This document shows positions 35,401 through 49,500 of a stretch of 64,000 nucleotides of DNA, piece by piece; position 1 is the stretch's first letter; each line of letters opens with the position of its first letter. Made by a program: the position numbers and the translations under genes. The notes beneath the pieces are model-generated. The model saw only the letters and a list, made by a program, of their open reading frames with translations. It was not told where the DNA came from and did no database searches. The DNA is from Neelides folsomi (lineage: Eukaryota > Arthropoda > Collembola > Neelipleona > Neelidae), in NCBI GenBank assembly GCA_034687125.1, contig JAQGBZ010000145.1:1-64000 (forward strand). The letters are read 5' to 3'.

Positions 35401-38400
35401 TGGAGCGAATATATTAAGATAGGGAAGTTTAAAATTGTAGAAAATTCTGTAAAGATAAAAATAGGAGAAGATCATAATGGGAAGCTGCAGTGAGTCGAGA
35501 TGAGAAGTTCTTAAGCTTGGAGGGGCCCAATCCACTTCTTCCTTCACGGACCATTTAACCATCTTTGTCGCTTTGGTCCTTCAGACCAAAATTGAAATTG
35601 ATAAATGAGGATATCGCGAAGGTTGGAATTGCATTACTTAGCACTCCCAACCATGTTAAAGTCATATCACCCTTCCACATACACACACTGAACTTCCCTT
35701 CTCGCTTCATTTTCTGCTACTTTTTTCATTCTACATCTTCCCAAAAAAGACATATTAGGTATAGAGATTCGGGGAAAGGACCGTGTGTGTGACGATAAAA
35801 ACAGGAGCCAAAGATTTTTTGATGTTTTCAGATGAGAAGTTTTGGTAAGGTTGGTCTTTTATTATTAAACGCCTTCCGTCAGATTCATTTCACCGCCATT
35901 TAACCCAACCATGGAGAGGCAGAGGACGATTTTCTTTATTTACAACAATTTTGAAGCCTGTGTCTGTGGATGTGTGCGAGAGGATGGCGAATTTTGTTCC
36001 AAACATTGAGAAAGGGATTTTTGTGAAAGTGAGTGAGGGGAATCACATACATACGTAATACACACACGTGTAGTAACGTAAACGCATTCGAACAATTCGG
36101 GTTTTTTTTGTTGAAGAGATTTATTCGGGGGAAGATATTAAAAGACTAAGTCGATCCGGTGACAAATATTAGATCTAAAAGAACGATTTTTCTCCCCCGG
36201 CACCACCCTTTAAATTGCAAGTTGGAGCAACTTATGGACCTCCATGTGGATGAAGTGAATGAAAAGGTAAATTGCTTCCAAATGTTCGAATCTCAAGGAA
36301 TTTCCCCATTTCAGCTGTCTCCTTTCAACTTCAATATAATGTAGAAATGGGAAATAATCCACCACCTTGACGAATCCCCCGCACACGTTCAAGAAAACCG
36401 TAAGGAAATGGAAAGAAATGGAAGAAACAAGATGAAAAGAGAGATTCATATTCTACATTTTTATTTCTTTGTGTTGGGGAAGAACCTTCACGGTGTGTAT
36501 TATTTAAACTTGTTCTGAGATATGGCACAAGGATTCATATCAGATGAATAAGACACCTTCGTTTTTATTGCTTTTCCTACTAACAATAAGTAAAAGCGTG
36601 AGTATAACATGTAAGTTAGCCCTCGTCTCTGATCCCTGATTTCAAATACCTCCATACATAATACTAACGAAATAAGAAAAAAGACAGTTGTTCACGAGTT
36701 CACTCCGATCGAGGCTTTTAATACTTTTTACCCCAAAAATATCTGTTAGAGGAGACGCGGCGGAACAATCGGTTTACACAGGAGGATACGGTAGATAAAA
36801 GAACTTTGCCTACTTCAGGAGGGATGTCAACTTAATCAAAGGAAATTTAATCTTCTTTTTATCCTCCGCTTTGAAATTAGGAGACGACCATGCCGATATG
36901 TGCATGCAACACTCTTGTAAGTCAAATACTTGGAGTTGGGCAGAGCCGGATAACGGAATGTCAACATTGATTTCGTAAATCTCATTAAAACTTCATATAA
37001 AGCTTTGGGAAATCCGGATCCGGCTATATTTGTTAGGGCTTATTTTATAATATCCAGGATAGGGAGAAAAGAGAAATGCTGTGAGGGATTCCTTTGGATT
37101 CGGAAACTCTTTTGCGATATCGGCCGCCGCTACTCATGAATATTTAATTGCTTGTTGCGATCTCCATGTTGTAAAAATTCCTCCCAAACTCCTAATTCAC
37201 TTTTCTTCTATTTTCTCTCTAACGGTCCTCAATATTTAATGGCCCTCCTTTCACGCAGCATAACACTTTGTTATTTAAGGACCATGGAAGTAATAAATGG
37301 ACGTCTTTCTGATTTTAATGCTTGTATGGGTTTTGCCCAGATAAATTTGCATTGTAAATTTCCAGGCTCCGCCCATAAAATATTTATATGCGAATTTTTA
37401 AAGGCTTGAACAACTGGAACAAGTTTGGTAGGTTTACATTGTGTAGCATATTCGGAATTTAATAATATAATATAATGTAGTTAAGTAAGTTAAAAGATGA
37501 ACAAAGGGTTTCTTTCAACAGGAATTTTCCCTTTAATCCAGAAACAAGGGGTTTAGTGAATTATTCAAATGACTTCGCTTTTTGTTTTCCTGTGGTTGTG
37601 TTGGAAGAATAAAAGATAAAAGGACATGAGGACTTGAAAAAGAATAATTAAATATTCCTCAGTTATTCGGATTTAATTTCCGGAATTCAAGATTTTCCAA
37701 TTTCCGCGCCTGTATCTTTATGTCCTCTTCAAGGAGTATATTTACTTATTAAACATTTCGAAACTACATGCTAGAACAGGGCGTTATTATGAGGGACGTG
37801 TGCTCAAGAACAGCGAGGTGTTCGTTCGTGGTCAAATGAACGACTGTGTGTATGCATGTTCACGAAAGGAGTGGAATTCCTAAATCCAACTGTCGAAATC
37901 TCGTGCTGTCCTTTCGGTCCTTTCGGTTCGACTCCCTCGGAAAAGTCGAATCGTTTGGTGAAAGTTATGAAAGAATTAAAATGGATTTCAAGAAAGGGAG
38001 AATTTCTCATTTAATATTGCAACGAAGAAATATGTAAATATTCCTATACAATAATAATGTACGATTTTACACAATTCACAATGTTCAAAAAGCGTTTTAT
38101 ATACAGAGTATATACACATTGTAGTAGTTAGAATAGTTAGAATAAATCTGTAGATCTAAATAAATATTGTCTATGTACATATTAGGTAATAGGTTTATCT
38201 AATAAATCTAGGCATAGAATATATTTATTATATTACAAAGTTTACACTCGTTAAGAAAGAGGAAATGAGAAAGGAATCAAAACTTCGTCTTCAGTATAAT
38301 GGAGTCATAAAATGAATATGTTGTTCTCGAATAAATCATTTCGATGAACGCAACTTTTTCCAACTTCCCTTTTAAAGTGTTATGATGAGAATCCTGGAGA

Positions 38401-38688
38401 AATTTGGCCGCCGTTCAAAAAAGAACTGAGGGCTCCCAATGAGAAAAACTTCATTAGAAGAGTTCGATAATAAAATCTCTTATGAGATGTCTCTAAAACT
38501 CATGCATCATCATTTCATTATAATGAGAAATTGGATCATGCACATTTAACGTTTCTATACAATTTACACGAGGGGGTTTAATAAATAAATTATGTAACAT
38601 AATTACGTTCAATTACGTTTGTTCATACAAATTATACATGTAAATACAAGTTATGGTATTATATTGGTAGTATTAGCGACATTCTAAA
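26479..38688. other. Gene-poor region, 12 kb, no supportable gene
   Basis: Short open frames occur on both strands, but none has splice-linked partners, conserved motifs or protein-like composition. From about 26.9 kb the sequence becomes less AT-rich and shows alternating purine-rich (GGAGAGAGGAA type) and pyrimidine-rich runs. Many ATTA/TAATT words and small ACAT or TACA microsatellite tracts (about 27976-27995, 36045-36075) are also present. It is downstream of the LRR gene and most likely holds its 3' UTR near 38.1-38.7 kb and cis-regulatory DNA. No RNA gene was found. Confidence 0.5.
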
Positions 38689-40518
38689 TTACACCAGTAC
38701 GCTTGGGACTTGCTTCATCCTATGGGATTTGGAAGTTGAATAATCGTTGTAATTGTAAGGTTGATATTCGTAGTGGAGCAGCAGCGGGGGAGCGGGTTTT
38801 GAAGGGAGCGGAGGCGGGCGGGAAGAATGATACCCGTTGATGTCCATGCTCATTGTGATTGGGCCGTGGGAACCCGGGTGGCAATTTCCATTCCCAGCTC
38901 CATAAAACAGCGTTTGGGCTGTTGGTGGTGGCATTGATTTCCCATACAGTGTGGGAGCAATGGGCGGGGGCGGCAATTCGCGTCGCAAAGTAACGATGTC
39001 AAGGAGCTTTTCAGGTTTGTCTTTTCTATCTCGACACCTCCAATGGCGATCGGTGAGACAGCAGAGCTTCACCCCGGCAACGATAGCCAGAAGGCTCAGA
39101 ATGCAGGCTGCGATTGTGATGACTAGAACTTGGAAGGAGTCGGCGGTCTCCGGGGTGAAGCAGTGAGAAAAGTCTGATGGTTTGAGGTCCCTGAGGAAAA
39201 CACCTTGGAGATGGGATGGGGAAGTGCACGAGAGGTTTCCGAAGCGTGTCATAGAAGTGATAACGCTTGAGGAAAATGTCGGGTCGGAGGAATTGAGACT
39301 TGGGGGGTCAGAATTTATAAAATTGAAGAGGGGAAGAGCAGAACAATTGCAGTCGAGGGGATTTCCATCCAATCGAAGACTTCGTCCTACCACTTCCCCT
39401 ATTTTGAAAAAATCTGCAGAGAGGGACGAGATTTGAGCGAAGGTTAGGGAGAAAACCTCGAGTTTGGGCTTATTTGCGAGCAGGACTGGGGAGAGGGAAG
39501 ATAAATTAGACAAGTGGTCCGCCTCAACGTGGACCAAATTGACGTTATCGACAAAGGCCCCTTCGTTGATCCTTAAAAGGGCCGGGTTGTCCGAGAGGCG
39601 GAGGATTTGAAGTTGAAATAAACTGCGGAAGGAATGGTTCTCAAGCTGGTCGGAAATCCGGTTGGAGCTCAAGTCTAATTGGCGGAGGGTCGAACCCAAT
39701 TTCTCGAGTGGTTCGGTAGGGACTCGGCCTAATCGATTTCGGCTCAGGTTGACCCTCTCCAATAAATGGCCTTCTGCCGGGTCGAACGCCCTCGCTTCTA
39801 TTGTGTGAATGTAATTGCAGCAGAGATTGAGATCCCGAAGTCCTTGCAGAGGACCCAGACCTTCGTCCCTCACTCTTGTCAGCTGGTTGTGGCTCACGTC
39901 AAGACTCCTCACTTTCTTCAACGTCCAGTAGCTCGGAGTGGGGAAAGGCTCAAGGGTTTGGAGGAAATTGTAGCGGACGCTGATGTGTTCCAAATTGTCC
40001 AACTCACGAAACAAATCCCAGTCAAGAGACTCGAGCCGATTCCGATCCAAAATGATTTCACGGAGGACCTTGAGGTTCCTTAGCGCCTCACGCTCCACAC
40101 GTTCCATTTGATTTCCGCTGAGATCGAGAACTTCAACCCGGGCAAGCCCCATGAAAACTCCGTCTTCGATGACCTTTATTGAGTTAAACGAGGAGTTGAG
40201 AACCCTCAGATTTCCCAAATTCTCGAAATTCCCCGTCCCGAGACTCCCAATTTCGTTTTGGGAAATGTCCAGAAACTGGAGTTCAGAGTAGAATTGCAAC
40301 GACATAGAAATCTCCTTGATTTGGTTCTGGGCCAAGGAAAGGAACTTGATCTGCGGGTTGAGGAAGATTGGCACAACCCGAAGGTTCCCGGCTGAGTGAC
40401 AGTCCACTGACAGGGCAACGTCATTGCAACCACAAGGAGGTGGACAGAAGCTTCGACTCAAATCCAAGTTCCAAGAGAGGATCAGCCCCAGGAGGAGAAA
40501 TCGTCCAAATTCCCCCAT
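38689..40518 (-). CDS. trn: LRR transmembrane cell-surface protein, tartan/capricious family
   Basis: Single uninterrupted frame of 609 residues. I start at ATG 40518 because TTTGTTGCAG, a splice acceptor, lies directly upstream; this implies a 5' UTR intron. Layout: signal peptide (about 1-22, core FLLLGLILSWNL); LRRNT cysteines (25-40, CPPPCGC); about twelve leucine-rich repeats (50-380); LRRCT (Cys390, 392, 431, 453); one membrane helix (about 462-487); a cytoplasmic tail of about 120 residues, Pro-rich (ELPPPPIAP) with a SRPPPLPSKPAPP SH3-type stretch, ending SVLV. The first repeats match Drosophila Tartan: LNPQIKFLSLAQNQIKEI and LQFYSELQFLD. Intron-free coding sequence also fits tartan. 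Tartan and Capricious are homophilic or heterophilic surface proteins for cell sorting at compartment boundaries, synaptic targeting and tracheal growth. It is the only gene in a 37-kb gene-poor domain. Confidence 0.8.
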   Translation of the reverse strand: MGEFGRFLLLGLILSWNLDLSRSFCPPPCGCNDVALSVDCHSAGNLRVVPIFLNPQIKFLSLAQNQIKEISMSLQFYSELQFLDISQNEIGSLGTGNFENLGNLRVLNSSFNSIKVIEDGVFMGLARVEVLDLSGNQMERVEREALRNLKVLREIILDRNRLESLDWDLFRELDNLEHISVRYNFLQTLEPFPTPSYWTLKKVRSLDVSHNQLTRVRDEGLGPLQGLRDLNLCCNYIHTIEARAFDPAEGHLLERVNLSRNRLGRVPTEPLEKLGSTLRQLDLSSNRISDQLENHSFRSLFQLQILRLSDNPALLRINEGAFVDNVNLVHVEADHLSNLSSLSPVLLANKPKLEVFSLTFAQISSLSADFFKIGEVVGRSLRLDGNPLDCNCSALPLFNFINSDPPSLNSSDPTFSSSVITSMTRFGNLSCTSPSHLQGVFLRDLKPSDFSHCFTPETADSFQVLVITIAACILSLLAIVAGVKLCCLTDRHWRCRDRKDKPEKLLDIVTLRRELPPPPIAPTLYGKSMPPPTAQTLFYGAGNGNCHPGSHGPITMSMDINGYHSSRPPPLPSKPAPPLLLHYEYQPYNYNDYSTSKSHRMKQVPSVLV

Positions 40519-43500
40519 CTGCAACAAATTACAAAAGTGAAATCCCCATTGAGGTCCTTATTAAAAAGATACAAAGGAGTTTTCTCCTGAGAAAAGATAA
40601 GTCACGTCACTCTCCCCCTTACACTCCCATTTATTTCCACTCCAAAAGATCCTTTTGGGTTCGAGGAAACTACTTATTATATCTTTTATACTCTCCCAGA
40701 ATCCCCGACTCTCATTGAACCTTATAACTAATAGGAGACAAAACAGTAGTTGTATCCCTTTTAAACAACAGTATATTTTCTCTTATGGGGTTTGAATATT
40801 TGAAACCATCAGAGAATTTGATTACATTAAAAATATAGTGAAATCCTATACAGTTTCTGCTCCTCCGCTCAATCTTCCTTTGTATCTCATCATGATGAAC
40901 GTCGAGAGTTTTTTAAATCCTTTGTTTGTATTCTACAGAGAAAATCTTGAGATGTGGAGTTCAAAGCTTCCTTTATTCGCTCTATGCCAAATGAGTTATA
41001 TTTAATACTTATTTAAAGAAGTGCGCCGCTCTTCCTTTCAAATTACACACGCCTCCGAATTTAATGATTATGGTAATAAGGGAGCGGAGAGTTGAGAATA
41101 TACATAATCACACTCTATTCAGCCTATTAGCAAAGCTTCCATGTCTTCTCTCCCAATGTGCGAATATAAGAAGACAAAGTGAGGAAAGCGAGGGAAGGAA
41201 AAGAGTCAAGAGTGAGTAAGTTAGAGCTCCACTCAAATAATGAATAATGAATCTTAACGAATGAGGCTTCCAAGATTTCCCTAATGGCTATTCCAGACTT
41301 TCAAAGTAGGACAATACAAGACAAAGCTCTTAAATTTGTCTCACTTTTAACGGATCGGCCCGTGCGAAACGCTTATGTATTTAAAAACTTGAAGCACTAA
41401 CATACCAAACTTCCTATTAACGCCCCAACATTCTGTGTCTAAAGGCATATAAGTAATTTATTCGCAATGTTATAATGCTCCTACACGGTGTGTTCTTACT
41501 TTTTTATTTTTAATGACTTTAATGCTAAAAGCAACGGGAGTTGTCTTCTATGGCTAAATACTTAACTCTGTATGCACTCTGTTATACTGTGTTTAAACCT
41601 AACTAATTAAATTAACTATCTGAAACTAATTCTTAGTATGTAGTGAATTATGTAGATTGTAAATAAATATTAAGGTGGTAAAGGAAAGCCATAAGGAAGG
41701 AGTGGAGGAGAAAGTGGCAATCACATTTCCGACTCGTATATATTTACTTATTAGATAATACCTCCGACTGTCACGCAGCCAGATCTGTTTAGCATAATGT
41801 TCATATTTTCATCTCTGACCCTGGTAGTTCTAAATTATACATTTCCTCGATAAGGCTTCCAATCTACTCACTCGGTCTTAGGGTCGTAATTAGATTAGGA
41901 CCATGTTACATTATGAGATTATGAGCGGTTCGGCCATTTCTACATTTTCCATCCATCCTACCAAGGGAGGTTTTTCATTCAAATTATAAATTCAGGAGCG
42001 GAGGATTCATCTCAAATTTGAAATGGTAATGGACGATATTTTGAATTGGAATATGACATAGAGATTGTGCACGTGAAACTTGCACTTTGCTATTTATGAG
42101 ATGAGGAGCTCGAGAGCGTCGTATTACATAAGGATAATTGCTTCTTCATTTCAAACTCTTCGCTGTTAATTTTAATGAGAAAGGTTCCTTGTTCGCTGGT
42201 GAGTCTACAACAGAAGTTCTAATTCACTCAATCCAATTTTCATCCTTCTCTCATCCGATGTGAAACGGGCGAATCTTCTCAAATATGACGGACTAATTAC
42301 CCTTTATATTCCTCCCCAACAACCGACGAGTGTTTAATTATTCACCAGGAACCTGAAATAAGTCGCCATAGTTCCGACGTCAGTATTCAATACCATAGTT
42401 GGATTCAAACTCAGAACACGACCAGGCAAATTACTCCCAAATAATCATGTTCATATATGAGAAAGCTCATAAAATTAAATTTCCTTGCCCAATAAATAAC
42501 TCGTTTCAATCTTGGTCGAATAATCTAATTTCCTCTTTGTTCCAAGTACATTTCATTTCCACCAATTTTTTGAAAGCTTATGGTATAGCTAATCCGCTTA
42601 CAATGTTTATTGGGCATAAAAGCTAGGGTTTATAACTACCTTATATTGCTATACACATTTTAAGTGCATTCGTATTTACAATATGTGTGTCAATGGACTT
42701 TTTCTAATCCGGATTTTTATGACAAATTTCACTCTTCGTATATTTTACTATGCGGAAGAAGGACGGAAAATTTTTATACACGAATTCTACTTATGGAACG
42801 AAGAAAGAAAATCCAAAATGATAAATTGCATCATCAACATTACTTTCTCATGTCGGACGTGTAAATACGTAAAGCTTCTTAAAAGCAGGAAATGCCGTCA
42901 ACATATGTAAGTACAGGATGAATATACGCGGGTGAAAGCGGGAAAAATACATCAAATTCTCAGTTTTAAAACCTCCTGGTTTTGTTGAAAGGCCCGATAA
43001 AAGAACATGCAAAAAGAACATGCAAACCGCTTCCACATTTGTCTCTCTTTCCGTGCTTCCACAGTTGCTTTATTGCATGTAAGAGAATTGAGACCGTAAA
43101 AGTGAGCTTAGGAAAAAAGGCCGCCTGTGAGATTCAATTAAAACGCATTATAAACCTAATAATATTTATGCTCAGCCCTCAGAGCAAGTTTTACAATTCA
43201 GGAGCTCAAGAGAAATTAATTTACCTTGTTGGAATATAAAAAGTTGTTCCTTTTCCAAATCCTCTCATACTTTTTATGATTTTCCAACGGCAAGGGAAAG
43301 CAAATGGGAAGGAAAGCGGAGGTTGTTGAGCGGAGAAACATGGAGATTGAAAGAAACAACATTTCCACCTCCCCCTCTGCAAATCTCTCAAAGAGGCTGA
43401 ACGTATATGAAAATCCCTTAAGAAAATGGTCACTTTTATTTTATGCCTTTTTCCCAGGTTCATGTTCATGGGTTTTACGATTATTCTTTATGTGTCTTTT

Positions 43501-46500
43501 CTTGTATTCATCTTCAATTCCTCTTATGTATTTCGGAGTGTTGTTGTGCTTGTGAGGGAAATTGAGTGCGTATAGACAATTCTCATAATGCTCCTCTATA
43601 GGAGCGGCCCATGTTCAATTGGTGAACACACTAGAGGAATTCCCTCAGCTCCTGACATAGTAAATGTCAGTATAAAAACCAGAGGTATATCACACCTCAC
43701 CCGTTTTTTATATGACTCACTCACACATTTATTCCACGTCCAGGGAAGAAAAATTCATCCGCTTTCTTTGTTTCTCAATTGAAGTGAGGAATGAGGAGAT
43801 TTTCCGCCAACTTCACCTCTCAAATTCCATTTCTCCCCTCTTCATCCTCAGAGCAAGGGCGGAGCGTAATGGTGAAAGTGGATGATCCGGGAGTGTCGGA
43901 GATTTGAGAGTGAGAAACTCGGACGACTTAAGGGATTTGCGGTTTCTCACTCGTCATAGGGTCATAAAAGGGTAAGAGGGAAAATAAATAACTTAATCTC
44001 TCCAAATCCTCAACCTCTTCCTTCTCTAACAAGTTTCTCATCACATTTTCTTCATTCCCGCACATCATTTCTAACATTTCTTGAGAAATTGCTCTTTAAG
44101 ATCACGGATCCTTTTATACTTATTACATCCTACGTTTTCTTATTCAATCTTCTTATAAAAGCTGATATTAAAAATGTGTTCAGGATCAGAGATGAAACGT
44201 ATGAAATCCGGTTCTTTTTTTCCTCTGTGTATCCTATGTGAGTGTATGTGGTATGAATGGAAGTTGGTGAATTAAAAAAAGGTCTATTGACCTTCGTCAT
44301 TTCATTGCCATTCGCCATTGAATTCAGTTTTTCAATTTCCAATCTCGCGGAGTGAGAAAGGGAGAGGGGAGGGGAATTTGAATTTTCCTGAATTGAAATG
44401 GGAGCAGAAAACGGTCTGGTGTGGTAATCTACTCCACGAGAAAAGACGTAAAGTGAAGATAAAGAGTGTCGAAAAAGGGCTTAGACGGACAGGAACAACA
44501 TCGTGTAAATCTTGAAGAATGGAATGGGGCTGCCGTGTGTGTCCCAATACTATACGTACACTCAACCATTCCGCCGCCACTCGAGGATAATGGAATAGGG
44601 AGGAAAGTCATACGAATGGTCTTGTAGGACGATACGGACTTGTGTTCGCATACATACATTAGACCAAGATTTCCTCATGAGCCTCGCTCTTGCCGTCGTC
44701 GTTCTAGAGGAGAAAAGTTGGGGGAGGCGAAAGGGCGAATGAATCTTTGGAAGGGGAGAGAAAAGAAGAGCGATGGATCTCTGAGTCAAGACCAATGACG
44801 AGTCTTATTCGTGAAAGTATCTTCAGAGTCACGCTACGTTTACTCTTCACAAAAGACACTTTTTACTTTTCCTCTTTTATAGGCAAATTCATATTATGGA
44901 AATGTATATTATCTATCTCCCCTTCTCACTCCCTAAGTCATGGGAAGATCCCTTGCAGAGTCATTACTTACACATCAGTATATTTCTCATATATCTCGAT
45001 GCGGATCTTTGGAATATAAAGAATCTTTAATGCGACATGTCATTTGCCTTCGCGACAGCCCAACGACCCGCCAACCCGCGACCTCTTAAATGCCCTAAAT
45101 TATTTCCCAATTTTCCCGTTATCGGATTAACCATAAGGTAAATTTACTGACATGTTAAAAAGACAGTGAAGGGTCGATTAAAATGCATATAAAGAATGTC
45201 CCAATTCCTCGTCCTACTCCCGACGTCTCGACGAACGACCTGGCGACTCATAAAAACGGTTCTTAAGGGATTTTTCAGGCTGAGTCTTTGTAAACCATAG
45301 GGCTTGATAGGTATGGAAATTGGTTGAGTTATTGCCCATTTGCCGCTCATCACATCCCATAGGTTTAAAGGGATATAAAAAGAGCCTACATTTTTATTAA
45401 CGGTAAGTAGCAGGTTGATGAGAGGAGCGATGAAAAGAAATCTTCGCATCAACGTAATTTCCGAGTCGAGAGCCGTTTGGATTACTTTCTTCTATACGAA
45501 CCATATGCACAGACGGCCGACTAATGAATATTAATGGAAAAGTTGAAAATTATTTGTACGTTCAACCGCCCACTTTCAACTTTCCATTTTACCTGAGCAC
45601 TTAACGTTGAAAGAAAAAAAACTTTTTCCTGAGTCGTTGAGGATTTTGAGAGAATGAAGGCACTTTTGGCTCTTAGGCAATGCATCCCTCATCTCTTCAT
45701 ATCTTTAAGGGGCGGTAAGATGAGATGAAGATGAGTGGATGGGGCAAAGAAAATGGAAACCATTGAGGAAGATTGAAGGAGATGTGGGAGAAAATTCGCC
45801 CTCATTAATGACAAAGAAGGTTAGGAGCAAAGTCCCGTCTACTTCAAAATCCTCAAGTTTTGAGAGGATTTGGTTGGGGGAGTGAATTTACTCAATTTTT
45901 AAAATCCACTTCATCCGTCTCTGTTTTAAGTTTTCCTCCCCTTTCTCTTCCTCACACCGGGAAAGAAAAGAGGGGAAAAGAGAAGTTACAAATTTATGAT
46001 ATGCAGAAATAACGAGGAAGAATTCACAACTCCCACTCAATTTCAAATTCTCCCTCCGAAAAACTGCTTTTCAAAAACTTTAACCATTATGGAAGAGTTA
46101 AAGAGGTTTTTGGTCAGTGGAAAGCTTAACATTTATTTTCAAAGACCTGCAGATTAAATCTGACTCCCTGAATGCATCCATGTAAACTCTGCTGGCTCAG
46201 CAGGTGCGTTTCTTTTATATCCAACACGCCCGAACAAAACTTTCATTCAACTCAACAATTCCCAAAAGTCGAATCATATTCTCATTTTTCTTATCATTAC
46301 GACCCTTTGACTTCTTTAATAGTTTTCCCAAGGTTCGACTAATTTACCATATATTCAATACTAATATAAAAGACGGCCAATTCTTATATAACTACAACAT
46401 GTGTGGGCCTCAGCTGGTGATTTAACTGAAAAGAACAATTTGATTATTCCCATATCTCTCATTTTAATCAGCCAACTTTCTCCTATTTTACATCTCATTA

Positions 46501-49500
46501 AAAAGGTACAGGGTTCGGGCCCCATTGAGGAACTTTAAAAGATTGCAAGTTCATTAAAATACAATTCCTTCAAGTATTTAGCGGTGAAGTAATGAGAATT
46601 TGCCTTCAGCTCGGGAATTGTAGGAAGTTTAAAGTAGAGATAAAATTTTTAGTGTGATGGGACAGTGAAAGATAAGAAGGAGATTGAGAGCCATTGAGCC
46701 TTGAAGTAAGTAAGTATTAATAAGATTAATAAGACAGTGTGACGACGAGGGTGGTTGGAGTGGAAGAAGAGGATCATAAATGAGTAATCGTCCCTTCGTC
46801 ACGAGGCAATTAGAAGAAATGAGCAATTGGGAGGAGAGATTAATAGGGGAATATAAAAGGACTTGAACTTAACTAACCTAAATGACGCTCTTTTCGGTGT
46901 CTTTCACCACCACTAGTCTCTGAGATGTTTCTCTATAATCTCCCCAACATTAACCAGAATAGCCAACTACCCTAGTTCATCTGCACATAGGTACTTGTCT
47001 AATGCCCAGGTCTGTATGTATAGTTGGGAAGAAGTAAGAAATGAAAAGTAATGGGATGTGATGTAATGGCCGTTGTAAAACACTTAAGTGAGTCAGATCG
47101 TGTCGGGCTGGGAATGGGCCGTATGGTGATGATCTGAGGTGGCACTCGAGGGAGATCCTCACAGTCCCCACTACCTTTCCCTTTACTAACTAATGGGTCT
47201 CCTTCAGTCAGATCCCCCCAACATCTTGACTCAACTTCCTCCGTTGTCATTACTATTCTCCAAACGTTCCACCAATTCCTCTAACTAACTTTCTTTCCCC
47301 TCTCTTCCACCTCAATCTCCTATCAATTCAATATGGGTCTATTTCTCTTCCCCATAAGACCCCCAATGGGCTAATTAATTTGAGAATAAGAACCTCAACT
47401 CCAAACCGATCTCCTTTAAATCTACGTGACATGTTTTAGCGAAAAAAGGGACAACGGGCTAACAAAGGGATGTTTGAATAAAGTCATATTAAATAGGGCC
47501 CCTAGATCTGCAGGGAGGATCTTTCACGAATTTATGCTGGGGTTGGAATGAAAGTAAGGATGAATTGTGCAAGAAGGGGGGAAAGTTAATTCCCAAGTTG
47601 CGGTGAGCTTTCTTTAGTGATCTTGAGGGAGAAGGGAATTGAAGGAGGAGGAGGGCAAAAGCTGTTTTGGATAGCTCCGCCGTGTATTTAAATGGTTGTA
47701 AATCCTCAGAATATTTGGACATTCCTCCACGCACCCCTTGTTTAAGTGATAAAGCTAATCTTTGAAGTCGGGACTTATGCAACTTAAACCGAAACGAAGG
47801 ACAAATTTCCCTTCATCTGCATCACGACAATATAATGAGCGGAGGATCATGAATTATTTGACGCCACACACGGCCGCAGAGCTCAACCCATCCCACTAAA
47901 CATGAATTCTTTACTTTGTTCTAAAATCTATTAAGCCTCAATTGAGCCTGAATGGGAAGTCCCTTTGGGGGCGAAATTAGGAAGTCCATTATTACTCAAA
48001 GGAGTGGAGAAAGAGAAAAGAGGCGAAATTGTCTCCTTGCATATTTAAAAAAGGAATGGCAATCAAATTTGAGTAGTTGTTATTGAACACACCTGGATAG
48101 TGTTTATGAGCCCAAGTGGCTGCGAATGGAAAGAGGAGGGGAGAAGGCGATTAAAAAAGATTACCCTTTGATTACATCAAACCATTTTCTCTATTGATTC
48201 CAGGTGGTTTTCTCATCCCTTCCCCTCTTCCCATTCAGATAAGGTCGAAGGCTGAACAAAGCGAACAAAGGAAAGGGAACGACCAAGCTGAATGATTATC
48301 TACCTACACCGCATACACGACTTTTGATTTCCCCATTTTCGATCCATGTATTTAAAAGAATTGCTTCCTTAATTCCCTCGTACATTTAGGGCCCCATACT
48401 GAAATCATAAATACACATGCCATACATACATACAGTATATTCCAATATATATCCTACATAGGTATAAGGTTGATGTGGTAGGGTGAATTATAGGACCCGA
48501 TTGTAGGCCCATTTTATAAATGTAATATTAAGTATATTATAAAGGCCTGAAGCTGGTGATCATCATTCTTTTCCCATTCACGAAGGTGGGGGAATAAAAT
48601 ATCGCAGGGATGCACACGGTTCCCCTATGCTTCCTCCTTGCATGTCCGAATTCAAATGGGAAAGGGGTGTGACATCCATTTAAATCTATGCTTTATGGCA
48701 GCCACCGTCCGGAGGGATCATTTAATTTATACTATTCGCTCCATATTTCCATAAAAAATTTTGTTATAGGGACCCTAACGGTAACGAGGCTATTGGGAAG
48801 AAGATGAAATATATTTAAACATTACCTATTCTTCCCGCGTTGTTGGTAAATAAATGCTTCACTTCCCCTTTCCGTACATGGAACACATAACTATGCAAGT
48901 TAGTTATATGTAACTGCTAAGACTTCTTTTGCGAAACTTCCCTCGTACAGACTTAAGCAAGACAAAGATGAATGTAAGGGAAGATGAGAATGTTGGGAGA
49001 TTCACCCAACCTTGGATATTCTTGAGGTAAAGGAGGCAAATAACTAAATTAGAGGATCTAAAATGAATTTGAGCTCAAAAAGTAAATTAGATTTTTGAGT
49101 AAGAGATTAGATTATTAATGAAGGTACGACGGTCCCTTTGACGTTGAATGGAAGGAGACGGAGAGTGACATAGACAAAGTAGAAGTTGGTTTAATCAACT
49201 TGAACCAAAACCTCAACCTGAAGAGACCTTTGGAGGGAAGAAAAACCAAAGAGAGTGATTATCTAATAATGGGCTTACTTTTGGGGTGCGTTTAATTCGT
49301 CCGAATTTAATCGACGCTCCCCTCCCGTTTCACAACCGGAGCAACCCGAGTGAGTTTAATCCAAAGTAAACAACAAGGGGATTCATGGGGCTTCTTTTTT
49401 CATCCTCACTGCGTGATTTCCAAATTCTACTTTTCCTCGCCGCTCTCGGAACCCGCGGCATCTCATTTCATTTTGATAACTTCCAACTCGTCCTTTTTTC

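Noticed and set aside
37925-37935. GGTTCGACTCC, a perfect tRNA B-box
   Set aside because: No A-box at the right distance and no acceptor stem can be formed around it.
39766-40083. 105-codon forward frame
   Set aside because: Antisense shadow of the LRR coding sequence; repeated leucine codons keep the opposite strand open.
40519-40527. Three extra codons upstream of the LRR protein start
   Set aside because: They contain no ATG and form the end of a splice acceptor, TTGTTGCAG.
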